A stretch of DNA of 64,000 nt from Gemmatimonadaceae bacterium (GCA_035633115.1 DASQFN010000079.1:62001-126000); one strand, 5' to 3'; numbered from the stretch's first letter, positions 18,560-27,082 are shown. The notes: a model not told the origin generated them from the letters alone. Program-made: numbers and translations.

Positions 18560-19678
18560 CTAATCGTTCTCGCGAAGGGCCCTGAGGTATTCCTCGCAAT
18601 CATCTAATATCGCCATGACATCTTCGTCGGCTCTGTAGTCTGCAATATCGATCTCGGCCTGCTGCAGCGACGATGATGCTTTGGCAAGTCGGGAGAGCAA
18701 ACGCTCTTTTATGCCTCCCGCAATCGAGAACGCCGCCTCCAGATCCCGCGTCTTTCGAAGTTCGGCCAGACCCTGAGGCGATGAAAGCACTTTACCGAGT
18801 TCCGGAATCTTTCGTGAATCCGAAAAGAGTGGCTCGTGCTTCGAGTCACCGAAAACCCAAGAGACGAACTCCTTCGCCTTTTTCTTAGAGGCGGGCGTCT
18901 TGGGTAGAGGGTCGCTCCTAGACTTAACCTGCCAGCCCGTGGGCACATCGAGAAACTCGCGCACACCCGTATCCTGAAGAGCGCGCGTAAACACACCAAA
19001 ATGGTCAATCACCCCTCGCGTGTTGATCGCCATTTTTTTCATCTGCCGCGCAGCACGATAGTTTCGGTAGCTCTCCCGAACGGCTCGCTCGTTTTCCCCA
19101 ACCAACGACGCCGTCTCTGCGAAGGATTTCTTGTCCTTGTCTATAAAGGTTCCCAAAAACCTTGCCTGCGCCCAAGGGTTCCAAGGTTCAATTCCAGAGA
19201 TATGCCGGAACCCAAGTATCGGAGCGACGTCGTCGCGAGAATTTGCGACGACTGCTGGAATTTCTGACGGAATCGTTCCCGTGATCTTGATCGCGTCCCA
19301 CTCATCGCTATCCGATATGCCGAGCTTTCCGGCAGCCCCTCGATCGACCAAGAGCATCATCGCGGCAAGGCGTCTATTCCCTTCCACGACGACTTTTTCC
19401 CCGGCCTCCTGGATTACGATTATTGGCTCGGATGGGAAATAGCCATGTCGAGCGATAGAATTTGCGATTTCAATTGGCTCGTATTCGTCGACAATAAAAC
19501 GAAGAAGATCAGGTTGGGTCGCGGCTTGAACATCTTCTGGAAGTCGTGGATTGCGGCTATCCAAGCGCAGATCGCTGATGGGAAAGCGCGTTAACTGTTG
19601 AGTCGTTCCGCCTGGCAAGGCAGTAACCTTTCTCTCGGCCCTCCGCCGTTTCCGGCCGCGTTCGACTGTTTTGGGCAT
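18560..19678 (-). CDS. ParB/sulfiredoxin-fold N-terminal domain protein
   Basis: Residues 30-110 carry the ParB/Srx pattern: FPISDLRLDSRNPRLP, ANSIARHGYFPSEPIIVI and VVVEGNRRLAAMMLL, the last being the GNRRxxA nucleotide-binding motif. The remaining 250 residues are helical and lack the HTH spacing of plasmid partition ParB, and no ParA is nearby. I chose the ATG at 19678 (MPKTVERG); the frame opens upstream to 19729. ParB-fold NTPase proteins are common next to restriction genes, and coupling to the downstream nuclease gene supports a defence role. Confidence 0.8.
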   Translation of the reverse strand: MPKTVERGRKRRRAERKVTALPGGTTQQLTRFPISDLRLDSRNPRLPEDVQAATQPDLLRFIVDEYEPIEIANSIARHGYFPSEPIIVIQEAGEKVVVEGNRRLAAMMLLVDRGAAGKLGISDSDEWDAIKITGTIPSEIPAVVANSRDDVAPILGFRHISGIEPWNPWAQARFLGTFIDKDKKSFAETASLVGENERAVRESYRNYRAARQMKKMAINTRGVIDHFGVFTRALQDTGVREFLDVPTGWQVKSRSDPLPKTPASKKKAKEFVSWVFGDSKHEPLFSDSRKIPELGKVLSSPQGLAELRKTRDLEAAFSIAGGIKERLLSRLAKASSSLQQAEIDIADYRADEDVMAILDDCEEYLRALREND

Positions 19679-19729
19679 ACGTCCTCCAACGTTGGACCTA
19701 ACATGTCTCAAAAGGATCTGGCCGTGCAA

Positions 19730-20108
19730 ACAAGGGTGTTTGGTTTAGAATAGCCCAACCGACCCGAAAGGGAACGCACCGCCGGGCAGTTGTCCAATGC
19801 ATTCCTCAGCCTCACTCTCTCCAGCGTGTCAGATTCCTTCGCCACCATGGAGAGAAAGCAAACAACCAATCTGGTCACTACAAACAGCTGGCAGAATCAA
19901 ATCCAGTCGTGAAATGCATCGGCTCAGCTGACGGTTGTGCGAAACCCGTCCAGCGACCGCCTTTGGCGACATCCGAGATCGTAGTCGAGGCGCGCCGACC
20001 GCGCCGCGCCGCTGAAGAGTAGATGACTGGAGCTGAGACAGCTTTATCGGAGCACCTTCTCGCTGCGCTCGGCGCTAGTTTTATGAGTCGCCACCAGCGA
20101 CAGCCAGA
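19730..20108. other. Intergenic region, divergent promoters likely
   Basis: No gene was found between the divergently oriented ParB-like gene and the hypothetical gene at 20109. The region is lower in GC than the core and probably holds both promoters. No operator, repeat or RNA was recognised. Confidence 0.4.
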
Positions 20109-20540
20109 ATGAGAGGCCGCGTTGCAACAGGAGCTTGCAAGTTGACTCAGGACGACTGGAGTGTTGAGCTACCGAAGACGGCGGCGGCCTGGGGCAAAGG
20201 AAATTCCGCCGCATTAGAGTCCGTATTGGAAGAGGAGTTGACAGCACAGGCGGACGACCTATTGGAGGACGCCTGTGAGTTAGGGGGATGGCCAGAAGAC
20301 GAGCAGGTCGAAGTAAGTGACGTAGTGCTAAACGGCAACCTGATGAACGCCACTGTTACCGTCTACTTCACAGAGGTGATTCCATCGAGTTGCAAGGATT
20401 TGTCACATCGGGAACGCCGGGAGCACCGGATTGTCATCGCGATGAGAAGGGGGGACCCCACCGGGACGGTAGCCCACTCTGCCTCCGATCCAAATCAATG
20501 GGATCTAATCGACAGAAACTCGGCAGCGGACGGGCGATGA
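20109..20540 (+). CDS. Hypothetical acidic protein
   Basis: The 143-residue protein has no recognised domain. The central part is acidic (LEEELTAQADDLLEDACELG, then EDEQVEVSDVVLNGN) and is followed by beta-strand-like sequence with VTVYFTEVIPSSC and IVIAMRRGD. It is followed after about 50 bp by the Mrr-like nuclease gene in the same direction and may be its partner. Coding potential is moderate. Confidence 0.45.
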   Translation: MRGRVATGACKLTQDDWSVELPKTAAAWGKGNSAALESVLEEELTAQADDLLEDACELGGWPEDEQVEVSDVVLNGNLMNATVTVYFTEVIPSSCKDLSHRERREHRIVIAMRRGDPTGTVAHSASDPNQWDLIDRNSAADGR

Positions 20541-20589
20541 GAACCACGTCATCGACCCAGTCATTGCGCCGTTCCGGAAAGTCGCGAAG

Positions 20590-21345
20590 ATGAGTGGATC
20601 GTTATCTGGTTGGGAACTGTATGAACGCCTGGTCGCTCGCGTGATCGCTGATCAGCTGTCCACTGACCTTTGCGCGACGCCCAATGCACGCGTCGTTGGC
20701 AAGATCAGCAAGCGAAGCAGGCAGATTGATGTCTTAATCGACCAACGCCACGATTCCGACAATTCGCGCCGCGTTATCGTGGATGCGAAGAAGAGAACTC
20801 GTAAGATCGATGTCACGGATGTAGAGGCGTTTCGGGGTTTGATGGAGGACGTCGGCGCAACCCACGGCTACTTGGTCTGTCCAACGGGACATACCAAGGC
20901 AGCGGCGCGCAGAGCGCAATCGGCAGTTTCGATTCGTCTTTTGCCACTGGATCGCCTACAAGACTTTGATCCGTCTGCTTGGCCAACGTGTACGTTCACA
21001 GGTTGTCGAGGTGGTCGCGTCTTCTGGGATGGTTACCCTGAAATCTCTGTAGCGCTTCGGGGCGCATCTCCAACAGAGTCGCGAGCACGCGCACGCATGG
21101 CATTTCTTCATTACGTCGGAAAGTGCGATCGTTGCGGGCGATTCCATGTAAAGTGCCTTACCTGTGGCGACCTTATATCACTGCCTGAGAGCGACCCCGA
21201 TGACTACGGCCATCAATGCCGTTGCAAGCCTCCGTGGTTTTGGCTGGCATCGATCGAACAAGACGAGAAAGGCGCTGAATCAGCCGAACTCCATGCCGTT
21301 CTTGCGTCTGGTAAGGTGATCACAACCGATCGACGGGCGCTCTGA
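20590..21345 (+). CDS. Mrr-like restriction endonuclease with C-terminal zinc ribbon
   Basis: The 251-residue protein begins WELYERLVARVIADQL, the helix that precedes Mrr-type cores. It has RQIDVLID and RRVIVDAKKRTRKIDVTDVE, matching the PD-(D/E)XK motif D-(x)n-DxK, and then ATHGYLVCPTGHTKAAARRA, typical of Mrr domains. The C-terminal half has a Cys cluster (GKCDRCGRFHVKCLTCGDL and a later QCRCKPP) that fits a zinc ribbon. It probably cleaves modified or foreign DNA; this is inferred from the fold. Confidence 0.75.
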   Translation: MSGSLSGWELYERLVARVIADQLSTDLCATPNARVVGKISKRSRQIDVLIDQRHDSDNSRRVIVDAKKRTRKIDVTDVEAFRGLMEDVGATHGYLVCPTGHTKAAARRAQSAVSIRLLPLDRLQDFDPSAWPTCTFTGCRGGRVFWDGYPEISVALRGASPTESRARARMAFLHYVGKCDRCGRFHVKCLTCGDLISLPESDPDDYGHQCRCKPPWFWLASIEQDEKGAESAELHAVLASGKVITTDRRAL

Positions 21346-21368
21346 ACGAGGTCAACGACTAGGCCTCG

Positions 21369-21923
21369 GTGATGTTGCCATCTCGTTTTGTATATCTCGG
21401 GTTCATGATTGACGCGAACCGCGTCAATGCACGGCAGGCCGATCCCCACATGAATCGGCTTGAGAAGTGGCGCGAAGACGAAGTGATAGAATTGATGATG
21501 GCCGAGTCGGCGTACAATGAGGCGCGCTCTGGCGGTGATCCTCGACGAGCCCGAAAGGTAGGATTTCAAATCTTCTCGATGACTCTGGCAACTACCGACG
21601 CTGAACAGGAAGAGCTCCGCCAGATCGAGCGTATCCTATTCCGGAAAGGCGCTACGACACAAAACCAACGGAACGATGTGGACATCGTGTTCAACGCGAA
21701 GAAATACATGCGCATCCTCGTAACTGCTGACGGGGGCTCGAATCGTCAACCGGGTGGCATACTTGGCAATCGTGCCACGCTCGCTGCGATAGGCGTCAGA
21801 GTTATGACGGCAGCGGAGGCAGTCGCACTGGTTGAGCAGAAGATCACTGAACGAGATGATTTCGCCCGCCGTTTGGCGGCCGAAGTAGGCGTCAGTTTGC
21901 CGCAATGGGTGGGTCAAGACTAG
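21369..21923 (+). CDS. PIN-like domain protein
   Basis: The 184-residue product opens RFVYLGFMIDANRVNARQ, the hallmark first strand and Asp of PIN domains. It continues with NDVDIVFNAKKYMRILVTAD, where the late acidic site would be, and ends with a helical segment. It may be an RNase toxin or nuclease. It starts 24 bp after the Mrr-like gene and is probably in the same operon. No antitoxin-like gene is adjacent, so a simple VapC role is unlikely. Confidence 0.6.
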   Translation: MMLPSRFVYLGFMIDANRVNARQADPHMNRLEKWREDEVIELMMAESAYNEARSGGDPRRARKVGFQIFSMTLATTDAEQEELRQIERILFRKGATTQNQRNDVDIVFNAKKYMRILVTADGGSNRQPGGILGNRATLAAIGVRVMTAAEAVALVEQKITERDDFARRLAAEVGVSLPQWVGQD

Positions 21924-22503
21924 CCAATTCATTTGCCGCAGAGGAGTTGTAGCAGTCGACACGAGGAAGCAGTCTGAAGCGTCACGAAAGCTGAGGGCCG
22001 CGAGTTATGTTCGGCGCGCGAAGCGATCAGAAAGACCCCTTCTATGGCAGATCTGACAGTCATCGGCTCACCGAAGTGTGGGGGTGGGGAAGAATTGGAT
22101 TCCTCTTGGCTTCAACCAAGAGTTTAGCAAGCGCCGCCTCGATCTGATGTCGGGGGGCAATTCGCGTTTGGCGGGGTAGGCGTAGACCAGACGGACCAAA
22201 TCAAGAGTTCGATCGAGCGGGCCTCACGCCTGCGTACTCGAATCCCGCGCTACGGAAAATTGAACCGCGACGCTTCCGTTGATGCGAAACCACCAGTTGA
22301 GTGATACAAAACCGGCATTGCGCGGCGCTTGGATCACCACACATTGCTCATTCTCCGATTGTCTAACCTTCAAAGCCAATACGAGGGAACCAAAAAATAG
22401 TAAGCACTCAAGCTCAATACCCTTGTCGTGGAGGTCGTCGAAACGGCAAAGCACCTTTGATCCACTTTCGCGTTCACGTCGCTTCGGTTGGACGTCCGCG
22501 CAG
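21924..22503. other. Gap before the radical SAM gene
   Basis: About 580 bp without a convincing gene. The frame of the next gene stays open from 22279, but codons before 22504 lack conserved character. The promoter of the five-gene operon must lie here. No repeats or tRNA were seen. Confidence 0.4.
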
Positions 22504-23619
22504 ATGCTTGTTGCATTACCTCCGGAGTTGCTTGACACCTCCGGCAACGTTTGCCCCTTCTGGGGATACTCCGTGATATATCCGACCCCACAAGCCATCA
22601 ACTGCTCGTCGATTGACGTATTCCTGACGTACAAGTGTGGTCTTCGATGCACACACTGTTTCGTCGGCGACCGACTCAATACGAATCAGGATATGGATTT
22701 CGAGATGTTCACGCAGATAGTGGGCTCCGCTCATCAGTGGGGCACGCGCGAGATCACGCTGCTCGGCGGCGAGCCAACACTGTATCCTCAGATCGCGGAG
22801 GCCGTTCGGGTCATTGGGGACGCAGGGTTTCGTGCGCGTATCGTGACGAACGGACAGCGAAGTTACGTTCGCTTCTTGGAAAGCCTTCCTGCGGAGTCCA
22901 CTCCTCCATTCATCTGCTTCAGCATCGACGGTGCAAGCCCTGGCGTGCATGATCGCATCCGCGGGCGGGGTAGTTACGGTCGGTTGATCGAGGCAATGAT
23001 CGAGACCGGGCGGCGTCGCTACGCCTTTGCGGCTATTCTCTCGGTCAGCCGCCACAACGCTGCCGACGTATCAGCGGTACTGGAGCTCTCGAGCCGACTC
23101 GGTTGCGAGTACGTAAACATCCACCACGTTACCAATCGCGGTTTTGCGTGTCCGGACATCGTGCTGGGTATCGACGAGTGGGATGACGTTTTTGCCATCG
23201 CAAATCAAACCGCAAGGGAGGCCGGACTTAGGATCCGCATAGAAGACACATTTCGAGGCGACGAACCGCACCTCGCCAGCTGCGCCGTTCGCGATGGGAC
23301 CAATCTCATGTTCCTTCCGGACGGTCGAGTACACAGCTGCATGATGTTTATCGATCTACCGGATTCACATTCGTTCTTGTGGTCAGACGGGCAACTTCAA
23401 CCCGTTGCGTCGCTATCGAGTGAGCGGTGCATTGTCCTAGCCGAAGGTGACGTCGGTTGCCCGGCACTGCGGCGTGTGAACTCAGCACTTGCCGGTGACG
23501 CGCAGAAGCGGGGCTGCCACTGTCGGTGTATCTACGACAAGCGCGAGGTGGGTGCTGACTCGAATCCGCTGACAATAGGCACTCACGAATCGGCTACGAA
23601 TCGCTCTCTAACCATCTGA
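22504..23619 (+). CDS. Radical SAM protein with SPASM-like C-terminal cysteines
   Basis: The 371-residue enzyme binds a SAM-cleaving 4Fe-4S cluster through YKCGLRCTHC (CxxxCxxC near residues 45-52 from the chosen start). LLGGEPTLYPQI is the GGEP SAM-binding motif, followed by IVTNG and CFSIDGASPGVHD. The C-terminal third has a SPASM/twitch-like set of cysteines: SCAVRDGTNLMFLPDGRVHS, the C of VHSCMMF, GCPALRR, and GCHCRC. These would bind auxiliary clusters. The substrate is unknown. I chose ATG 22504 because upstream residues are not conserved-looking. The gene ends seven bases before the SIR2 gene and opens the five-gene operon. Confidence 0.85.
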   Translation: MLVALPPELLDTSGNVCPFWGYSVIYPTPQAINCSSIDVFLTYKCGLRCTHCFVGDRLNTNQDMDFEMFTQIVGSAHQWGTREITLLGGEPTLYPQIAEAVRVIGDAGFRARIVTNGQRSYVRFLESLPAESTPPFICFSIDGASPGVHDRIRGRGSYGRLIEAMIETGRRRYAFAAILSVSRHNAADVSAVLELSSRLGCEYVNIHHVTNRGFACPDIVLGIDEWDDVFAIANQTAREAGLRIRIEDTFRGDEPHLASCAVRDGTNLMFLPDGRVHSCMMFIDLPDSHSFLWSDGQLQPVASLSSERCIVLAEGDVGCPALRRVNSALAGDAQKRGCHCRCIYDKREVGADSNPLTIGTHESATNRSLTI

Positions 23620-23626
23620 TCATCCC

Positions 23627-24520
23627 ATGCTGGAGCTTCCGAAGGAACTTGCGAAGGCGGCGGAGGAACGTCGGCTACTCCCTTTCATCGGGGCGGGATT
23701 CTCGAAGAACATTGATCCATCGATCCCGAACTGGTCGGAAATCATGGAGAAGGCTGCACACCTGCTTGGATACGATCCCGCTGTCCTGATGGCGCAGGGT
23801 GACCATCTCCAAATTGCCGAGTATGTGAGGGAGGAGGGCTTCCTCCCCGAGTTGTACAACCAGTTGTCGAAGGAGATTGATGGCAAACCGTACGATGTTG
23901 CCCTGTCGAAGCCCCACCAGCTACTACCTTACCTCGACGTCCCATGGATTTTCACGACCAACTGGGACACCTGGATCGAAAAGGGCTTCTGGCACGAAGG
24001 AGTGGCGTGTTCCAGGATCGTCTCCGTCGATCACTTTGTGTCGCCGCGTCAGATGAAACCCAGCGGGCCCGACGTGAGCAAGACGCCTCAATACACTTCG
24101 GCAGCCGTTGCCAAAATGAAGAGACGGTCACCCCAAACAACCGTTGTCAAGTTTCACGGTGACTTCACAGACCACAACTCGATCGTGTTCTGTGAGGAGG
24201 ATTACTACAATCGATTGGACTTCGAAGACCCGCTGGATATCAAGTTGCGCGCCGAAATCATCGGCCGTGCAGTAGTCTTTATTGGCTACAGCTTTAGCGA
24301 TCCAAACGTCCGGTATATCTGGCACAAACTGAAGCGAGTCACCAAGCGGATGGGATCGAACGCCAAGCGCAAGTCATTCTTCATTACCAATGCAAAGAAT
24401 CCCGTAGCAGAACGCCTCTTCCAAGAGCGGAATATTGAAACGGTGCTACTTGACCCGTTGAACACCAAGGGGGACCTAGAGCGCGTGCTACTGCTGCTAA
24501 TCGAACGGCAGAGCCCGTGA
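23627..24520 (+). CDS. SIR2-family protein (putative NAD-degrading effector)
   Basis: The 297-residue protein has intact SIR2 motifs: FIGAGFSKN (residues 20-28), FTTNWDTW with Asn112, VVKFHGDF with the catalytic-type His177, and FIGYSFSDPNV (219-228). SIR2 domains of this bacterial group act as NADases in antiphage systems such as Thoeris, DSR and Kongming, killing or arresting the infected cell. It overlaps the HAM1-like gene by four bases. That order and coupling match an effector-sensor pair. Confidence 0.88.
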   Translation: MLELPKELAKAAEERRLLPFIGAGFSKNIDPSIPNWSEIMEKAAHLLGYDPAVLMAQGDHLQIAEYVREEGFLPELYNQLSKEIDGKPYDVALSKPHQLLPYLDVPWIFTTNWDTWIEKGFWHEGVACSRIVSVDHFVSPRQMKPSGPDVSKTPQYTSAAVAKMKRRSPQTTVVKFHGDFTDHNSIVFCEEDYYNRLDFEDPLDIKLRAEIIGRAVVFIGYSFSDPNVRYIWHKLKRVTKRMGSNAKRKSFFITNAKNPVAERLFQERNIETVLLDPLNTKGDLERVLLLLIERQSP

Positions 24521-25083
24521 CAACACCCAGTCTCTTTTTTGCAACGAGCAATGACTACAAGTTTGCAGAGTTTTCTCGACTATTCGGCGCCGCTGGGCTA
24601 CAGATAGATCACTATCGCCTAGAAGTGGAGGAGGTGCAGCATATCGAAATGGACGTGATTGTTCGAGATAAGGCGCTGAAGGCATACCAACGCGTCAGGC
24701 GACCCGTCCTTGTCGATCACAGCGGCTTGGCTATGAACGCATTGAATGGGTTGCCGTGCGGCCTCAACAAACTGTTCTGGAATGTGCTACAGGATCGGAT
24801 TTGCGAGTTGGCAATTGCCATGAACGACCCCACGGCCGAGATACTTGTGTCCCTTGCGCTGTGCGACGGCAAGCGAATCCACGCGTGGCATGAAAGGCTA
24901 CCGGGCAACCTCGCAGCTAAAGCATCTGCGGTTGGGACATTTCATCTTGATCGAGTCTTCGTTCCTAATGGTTCCACGATGACACTGGCTGAGATGAGTA
25001 CGGTGGACCGAGATGTGGTATCACATCGAAGGAGGGCGGTGGATCACACGTCAGCAGTACTAAAGAGCCTAGCCGTCCTGTGA
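24517..25083 (+). CDS. HAM1/RdgB-like non-canonical purine NTP pyrophosphatase homolog (putative sensor)
   Basis: The 188-residue protein follows the HAM1/ITPase fold: FFATSNDYKFAEFSRLF (phosphate-binding start), VRDKALKAYQRV and LVDHSGLAMNALNGLPC. In active RdgB enzymes the motif is DDSGL, and the second Asp is the proposed general base. Here it is His68, and the following PGxYSARY element is replaced, so hydrolysis may be lost or changed while nucleotide binding persists. The GTG start overlaps the SIR2 stop. In Kongming a HAM1 protein binds dITP and activates its SIR2 partner; a similar sensing role is inferred here. Confidence 0.8.
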   Translation: MTTPSLFFATSNDYKFAEFSRLFGAAGLQIDHYRLEVEEVQHIEMDVIVRDKALKAYQRVRRPVLVDHSGLAMNALNGLPCGLNKLFWNVLQDRICELAIAMNDPTAEILVSLALCDGKRIHAWHERLPGNLAAKASAVGTFHLDRVFVPNGSTMTLAEMSTVDRDVVSHRRRAVDHTSAVLKSLAVL

Positions 25084-25099
25084 TGCCTCCATCCGACGC

Positions 25100-25903
25100 A
25101 TGATCGAAAGACTGCGCCAACTCGCGCGCGGGGACGCTGAGCGAGTCGGGACCAAGGCCGCAAATCTTGGGGAATTGTCGCGACTCGGACTTCCGGTACC
25201 CGATGGATTTGTCATCGACCAACAATCGGCGAGCGCGTTCCAGAACCAGGTGGCGACTGAGGGACTTGATGCGGAGACTAACCGTCTCATTCTCGATGCG
25301 TTCCACGACCTCCGTGCTGATCGCGTGGCGGTGCGAAGCAGTGCAAACGTCGAAGATTCTGATGCCTCTTCGTTCGCCGGTGTCTTCGAGAGCATTCTGA
25401 ATGTAGGCGCGGATGGACTCGTCAAGGCGGTGATACGGTGCTGGTCTTCGGCGGCGACTGCGCGAGTACTGGCATACTCCGACGCACGCGGAGTGTTGCC
25501 AACCGAGATTCGAGTGGCCGTAATAGTCCAAGTAATGGTGGACGCCGACGCTGCTGGGGTTTGCTTCACGTCCGACCCCGTGACCGGTGACGAGACGCGG
25601 CCCTATGTCGAGATAGTCAGCGGCTTGGGCGACGCTTTGGTGGCTGGGCGGGCGGCGCCGGATGCTTATTCTTTCGACAGTAACTCGGGACGAGTGGTGA
25701 CGATCGAGCGAGGGCGCAATGGGGCCGGCGATGCTGTCGATTTAGCTATGATCACTCGGATTGTGACAGAGAGTTGCCGTATTCGAGCGCACTTTGGGCA
25801 GCCCCAAGACGTCGAGTTTGCTGTTGAGGGTGGCAACATCCACTACCTGCAGACGCGACCAATCAGCTTTCGGGGTTCTGACGATAGCCGCCGCGATAAA
25901 TGA
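25100..25903 (+). CDS. PEP synthase/PPDK-like ATP-binding domain protein (split dikinase, N-part)
   Basis: The 267-residue protein is a free-standing PEP/pyruvate-dikinase ATP-grasp domain. Motifs include GTKAANLGELSRLGLPVPDG, RVAVRSSANVEDSDASSFAG, VIVQVMVDADAAGVCFTSDP and VEFAVEGGNIHYLQTRPI. In PEP synthase, PPDK and rifampin phosphotransferase this domain moves the beta-phosphate of ATP to a swivelling His. Here that His domain is in the next gene, which starts within this stop codon (ATGA overlap), so the two chains probably form one enzyme. Confidence 0.85.
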   Translation: MIERLRQLARGDAERVGTKAANLGELSRLGLPVPDGFVIDQQSASAFQNQVATEGLDAETNRLILDAFHDLRADRVAVRSSANVEDSDASSFAGVFESILNVGADGLVKAVIRCWSSAATARVLAYSDARGVLPTEIRVAVIVQVMVDADAAGVCFTSDPVTGDETRPYVEIVSGLGDALVAGRAAPDAYSFDSNSGRVVTIERGRNGAGDAVDLAMITRIVTESCRIRAHFGQPQDVEFAVEGGNIHYLQTRPISFRGSDDSRRDK

Positions 25904-26997
25904 ACGCATCGTATTTCGGATCGCATGCATCGTTGTCAGCATGGGTGCGGCAAGCAGAACTCGTCGACACCGATGACCTCGTCCGCGAGGACGCTTCGAA
26001 ACGGGAGCGGCTCCAGACTCTCCATCAGCGGATCGGCCTACCGATCGTGATGTCCCGGTCCTTCTGCGCTGGCGATGTTCTCCGCGAATCGGAGCGCTTT
26101 CGCGAGTTCGCTGAGAAGGCTTCCTCCACAAAATATGCTGTCCGAGCCAAGCCGAAGAGAGATGGATTGCCCATACTGCGCAACCGCAACGAGACGATTC
26201 GCGACTTGATCGCATGGCTCAGCGCGCAAGGCGACAATATCGGCGAGTACGCGGTCGACTTTGAGCCGCACATCGATGCTGCGCGTGCGTGCATTTTTGT
26301 GGTCGAGGACGAGCGGATCGCTGGTGAGGCGATCGAGGGGGGGCTCCTTGAACTCAACAAGGGGCCAAATACGGGGCGCGTTCTGACGTTCGAGTATGAC
26401 TTCGCAAAGTGGACCTTTGCGTCGACGGACGAGGAGCTGACGACATTCGTTCAATCGGCCGTAGGCCTTCTGCAGATGGACAATGCAGAAGCCGCCTCCT
26501 CAGTCGCAGCAGAACTTGACGCGACCAGTGCTGGGCTCTTCATAAAAGGGTACTACGAGGCTATATGCGCTTCTGATGCGGGCATCGTGTTCGTGGATTT
26601 CAATCGCGTATTGGGTGACAGCTTGAAGGGCGTTCCCGTCGTGGCGAAGCCGACCATGGAGGATTCTGATCTCATCGTAGGGCGCACGGGCTCACCCGGA
26701 CGGGCATCGGGTCGAGTCCGTATAGTCTCTGAGAGCGACGCTGCGTTGACTGAGTTGTCGGCAGGTGAAGTGCTTGTTTGTCAATTCACCTCGCCCGATT
26801 TCCTTCACCTCATGAAAGCTGCCGCCGCGGTGGTGACTGATGTGGGCGGTGTTTTAAGCCACGCCGCGATCGTTTGCCGGGAGCTGAGGAAACCGTGTGT
26901 CTTGGCTACTGGATCGGCGACGACACGCTTGACCTCAGGTGACATCGTCGACGTCGATGCGACGAATGGTTACGTTCGGCGTGTCAGCCGCGGTTGA
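25900..26997 (+). CDS. PEP-utilising swivelling-His domain protein (split dikinase, C-part)
   Basis: The C-terminal 100 of 365 residues are a PEP-utilising mobile domain: GRTGSPGRASGRVRIV, LSAGEVLVCQFTSPD and DVGGVLSHAAIVCREL, with the phospho-accepting His321. The N-terminal 260 residues match no family I recognise; they include FEPHIDAARACIFVVEDERI, which recalls an ATP-grasp or substrate-binding lobe. There is no PEP-synthase TIM-barrel. With the preceding gene the layout is ATP domain, unknown domain, His domain, the same order as rifampin phosphotransferase. The acceptor could be a small molecule or nucleotide. Confidence 0.82.
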   Translation: MNASYFGSHASLSAWVRQAELVDTDDLVREDASKRERLQTLHQRIGLPIVMSRSFCAGDVLRESERFREFAEKASSTKYAVRAKPKRDGLPILRNRNETIRDLIAWLSAQGDNIGEYAVDFEPHIDAARACIFVVEDERIAGEAIEGGLLELNKGPNTGRVLTFEYDFAKWTFASTDEELTTFVQSAVGLLQMDNAEAASSVAAELDATSAGLFIKGYYEAICASDAGIVFVDFNRVLGDSLKGVPVVAKPTMEDSDLIVGRTGSPGRASGRVRIVSESDAALTELSAGEVLVCQFTSPDFLHLMKAAAAVVTDVGGVLSHAAIVCRELRKPCVLATGSATTRLTSGDIVDVDATNGYVRRVSRG

Positions 26998-27082
26998 AGG
27001 GTAACGCCCGTTGTGCTGACTTGGGCGCCGGGTAGCTGCCTTGTGATCTCCGAACTTACGCACAGCAGGTTAGGCACACGGA

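Noticed and set aside
18560-19678. Plasmid or chromosome partition ParB
   Set aside because: No ParA, no parS-like sites and no standard HTH region after the N-terminal domain; the neighbours are restriction-type genes.
22279-22503. N-terminal extension of the radical SAM protein
   Set aside because: The frame is open, but residues are compositionally unlike the rest and no ribosome-binding site precedes the start at 22279.
22504-23619. Prokaryotic viperin
   Set aside because: The radical SAM motif is present, but the C-terminal cysteine set is SPASM-like, and the viperin-type C-terminal motifs were not seen.
25100-25903. Housekeeping PEP synthase
   Set aside because: The central PEP-binding barrel is missing and the ATP and His domains are on separate genes within an accessory operon.
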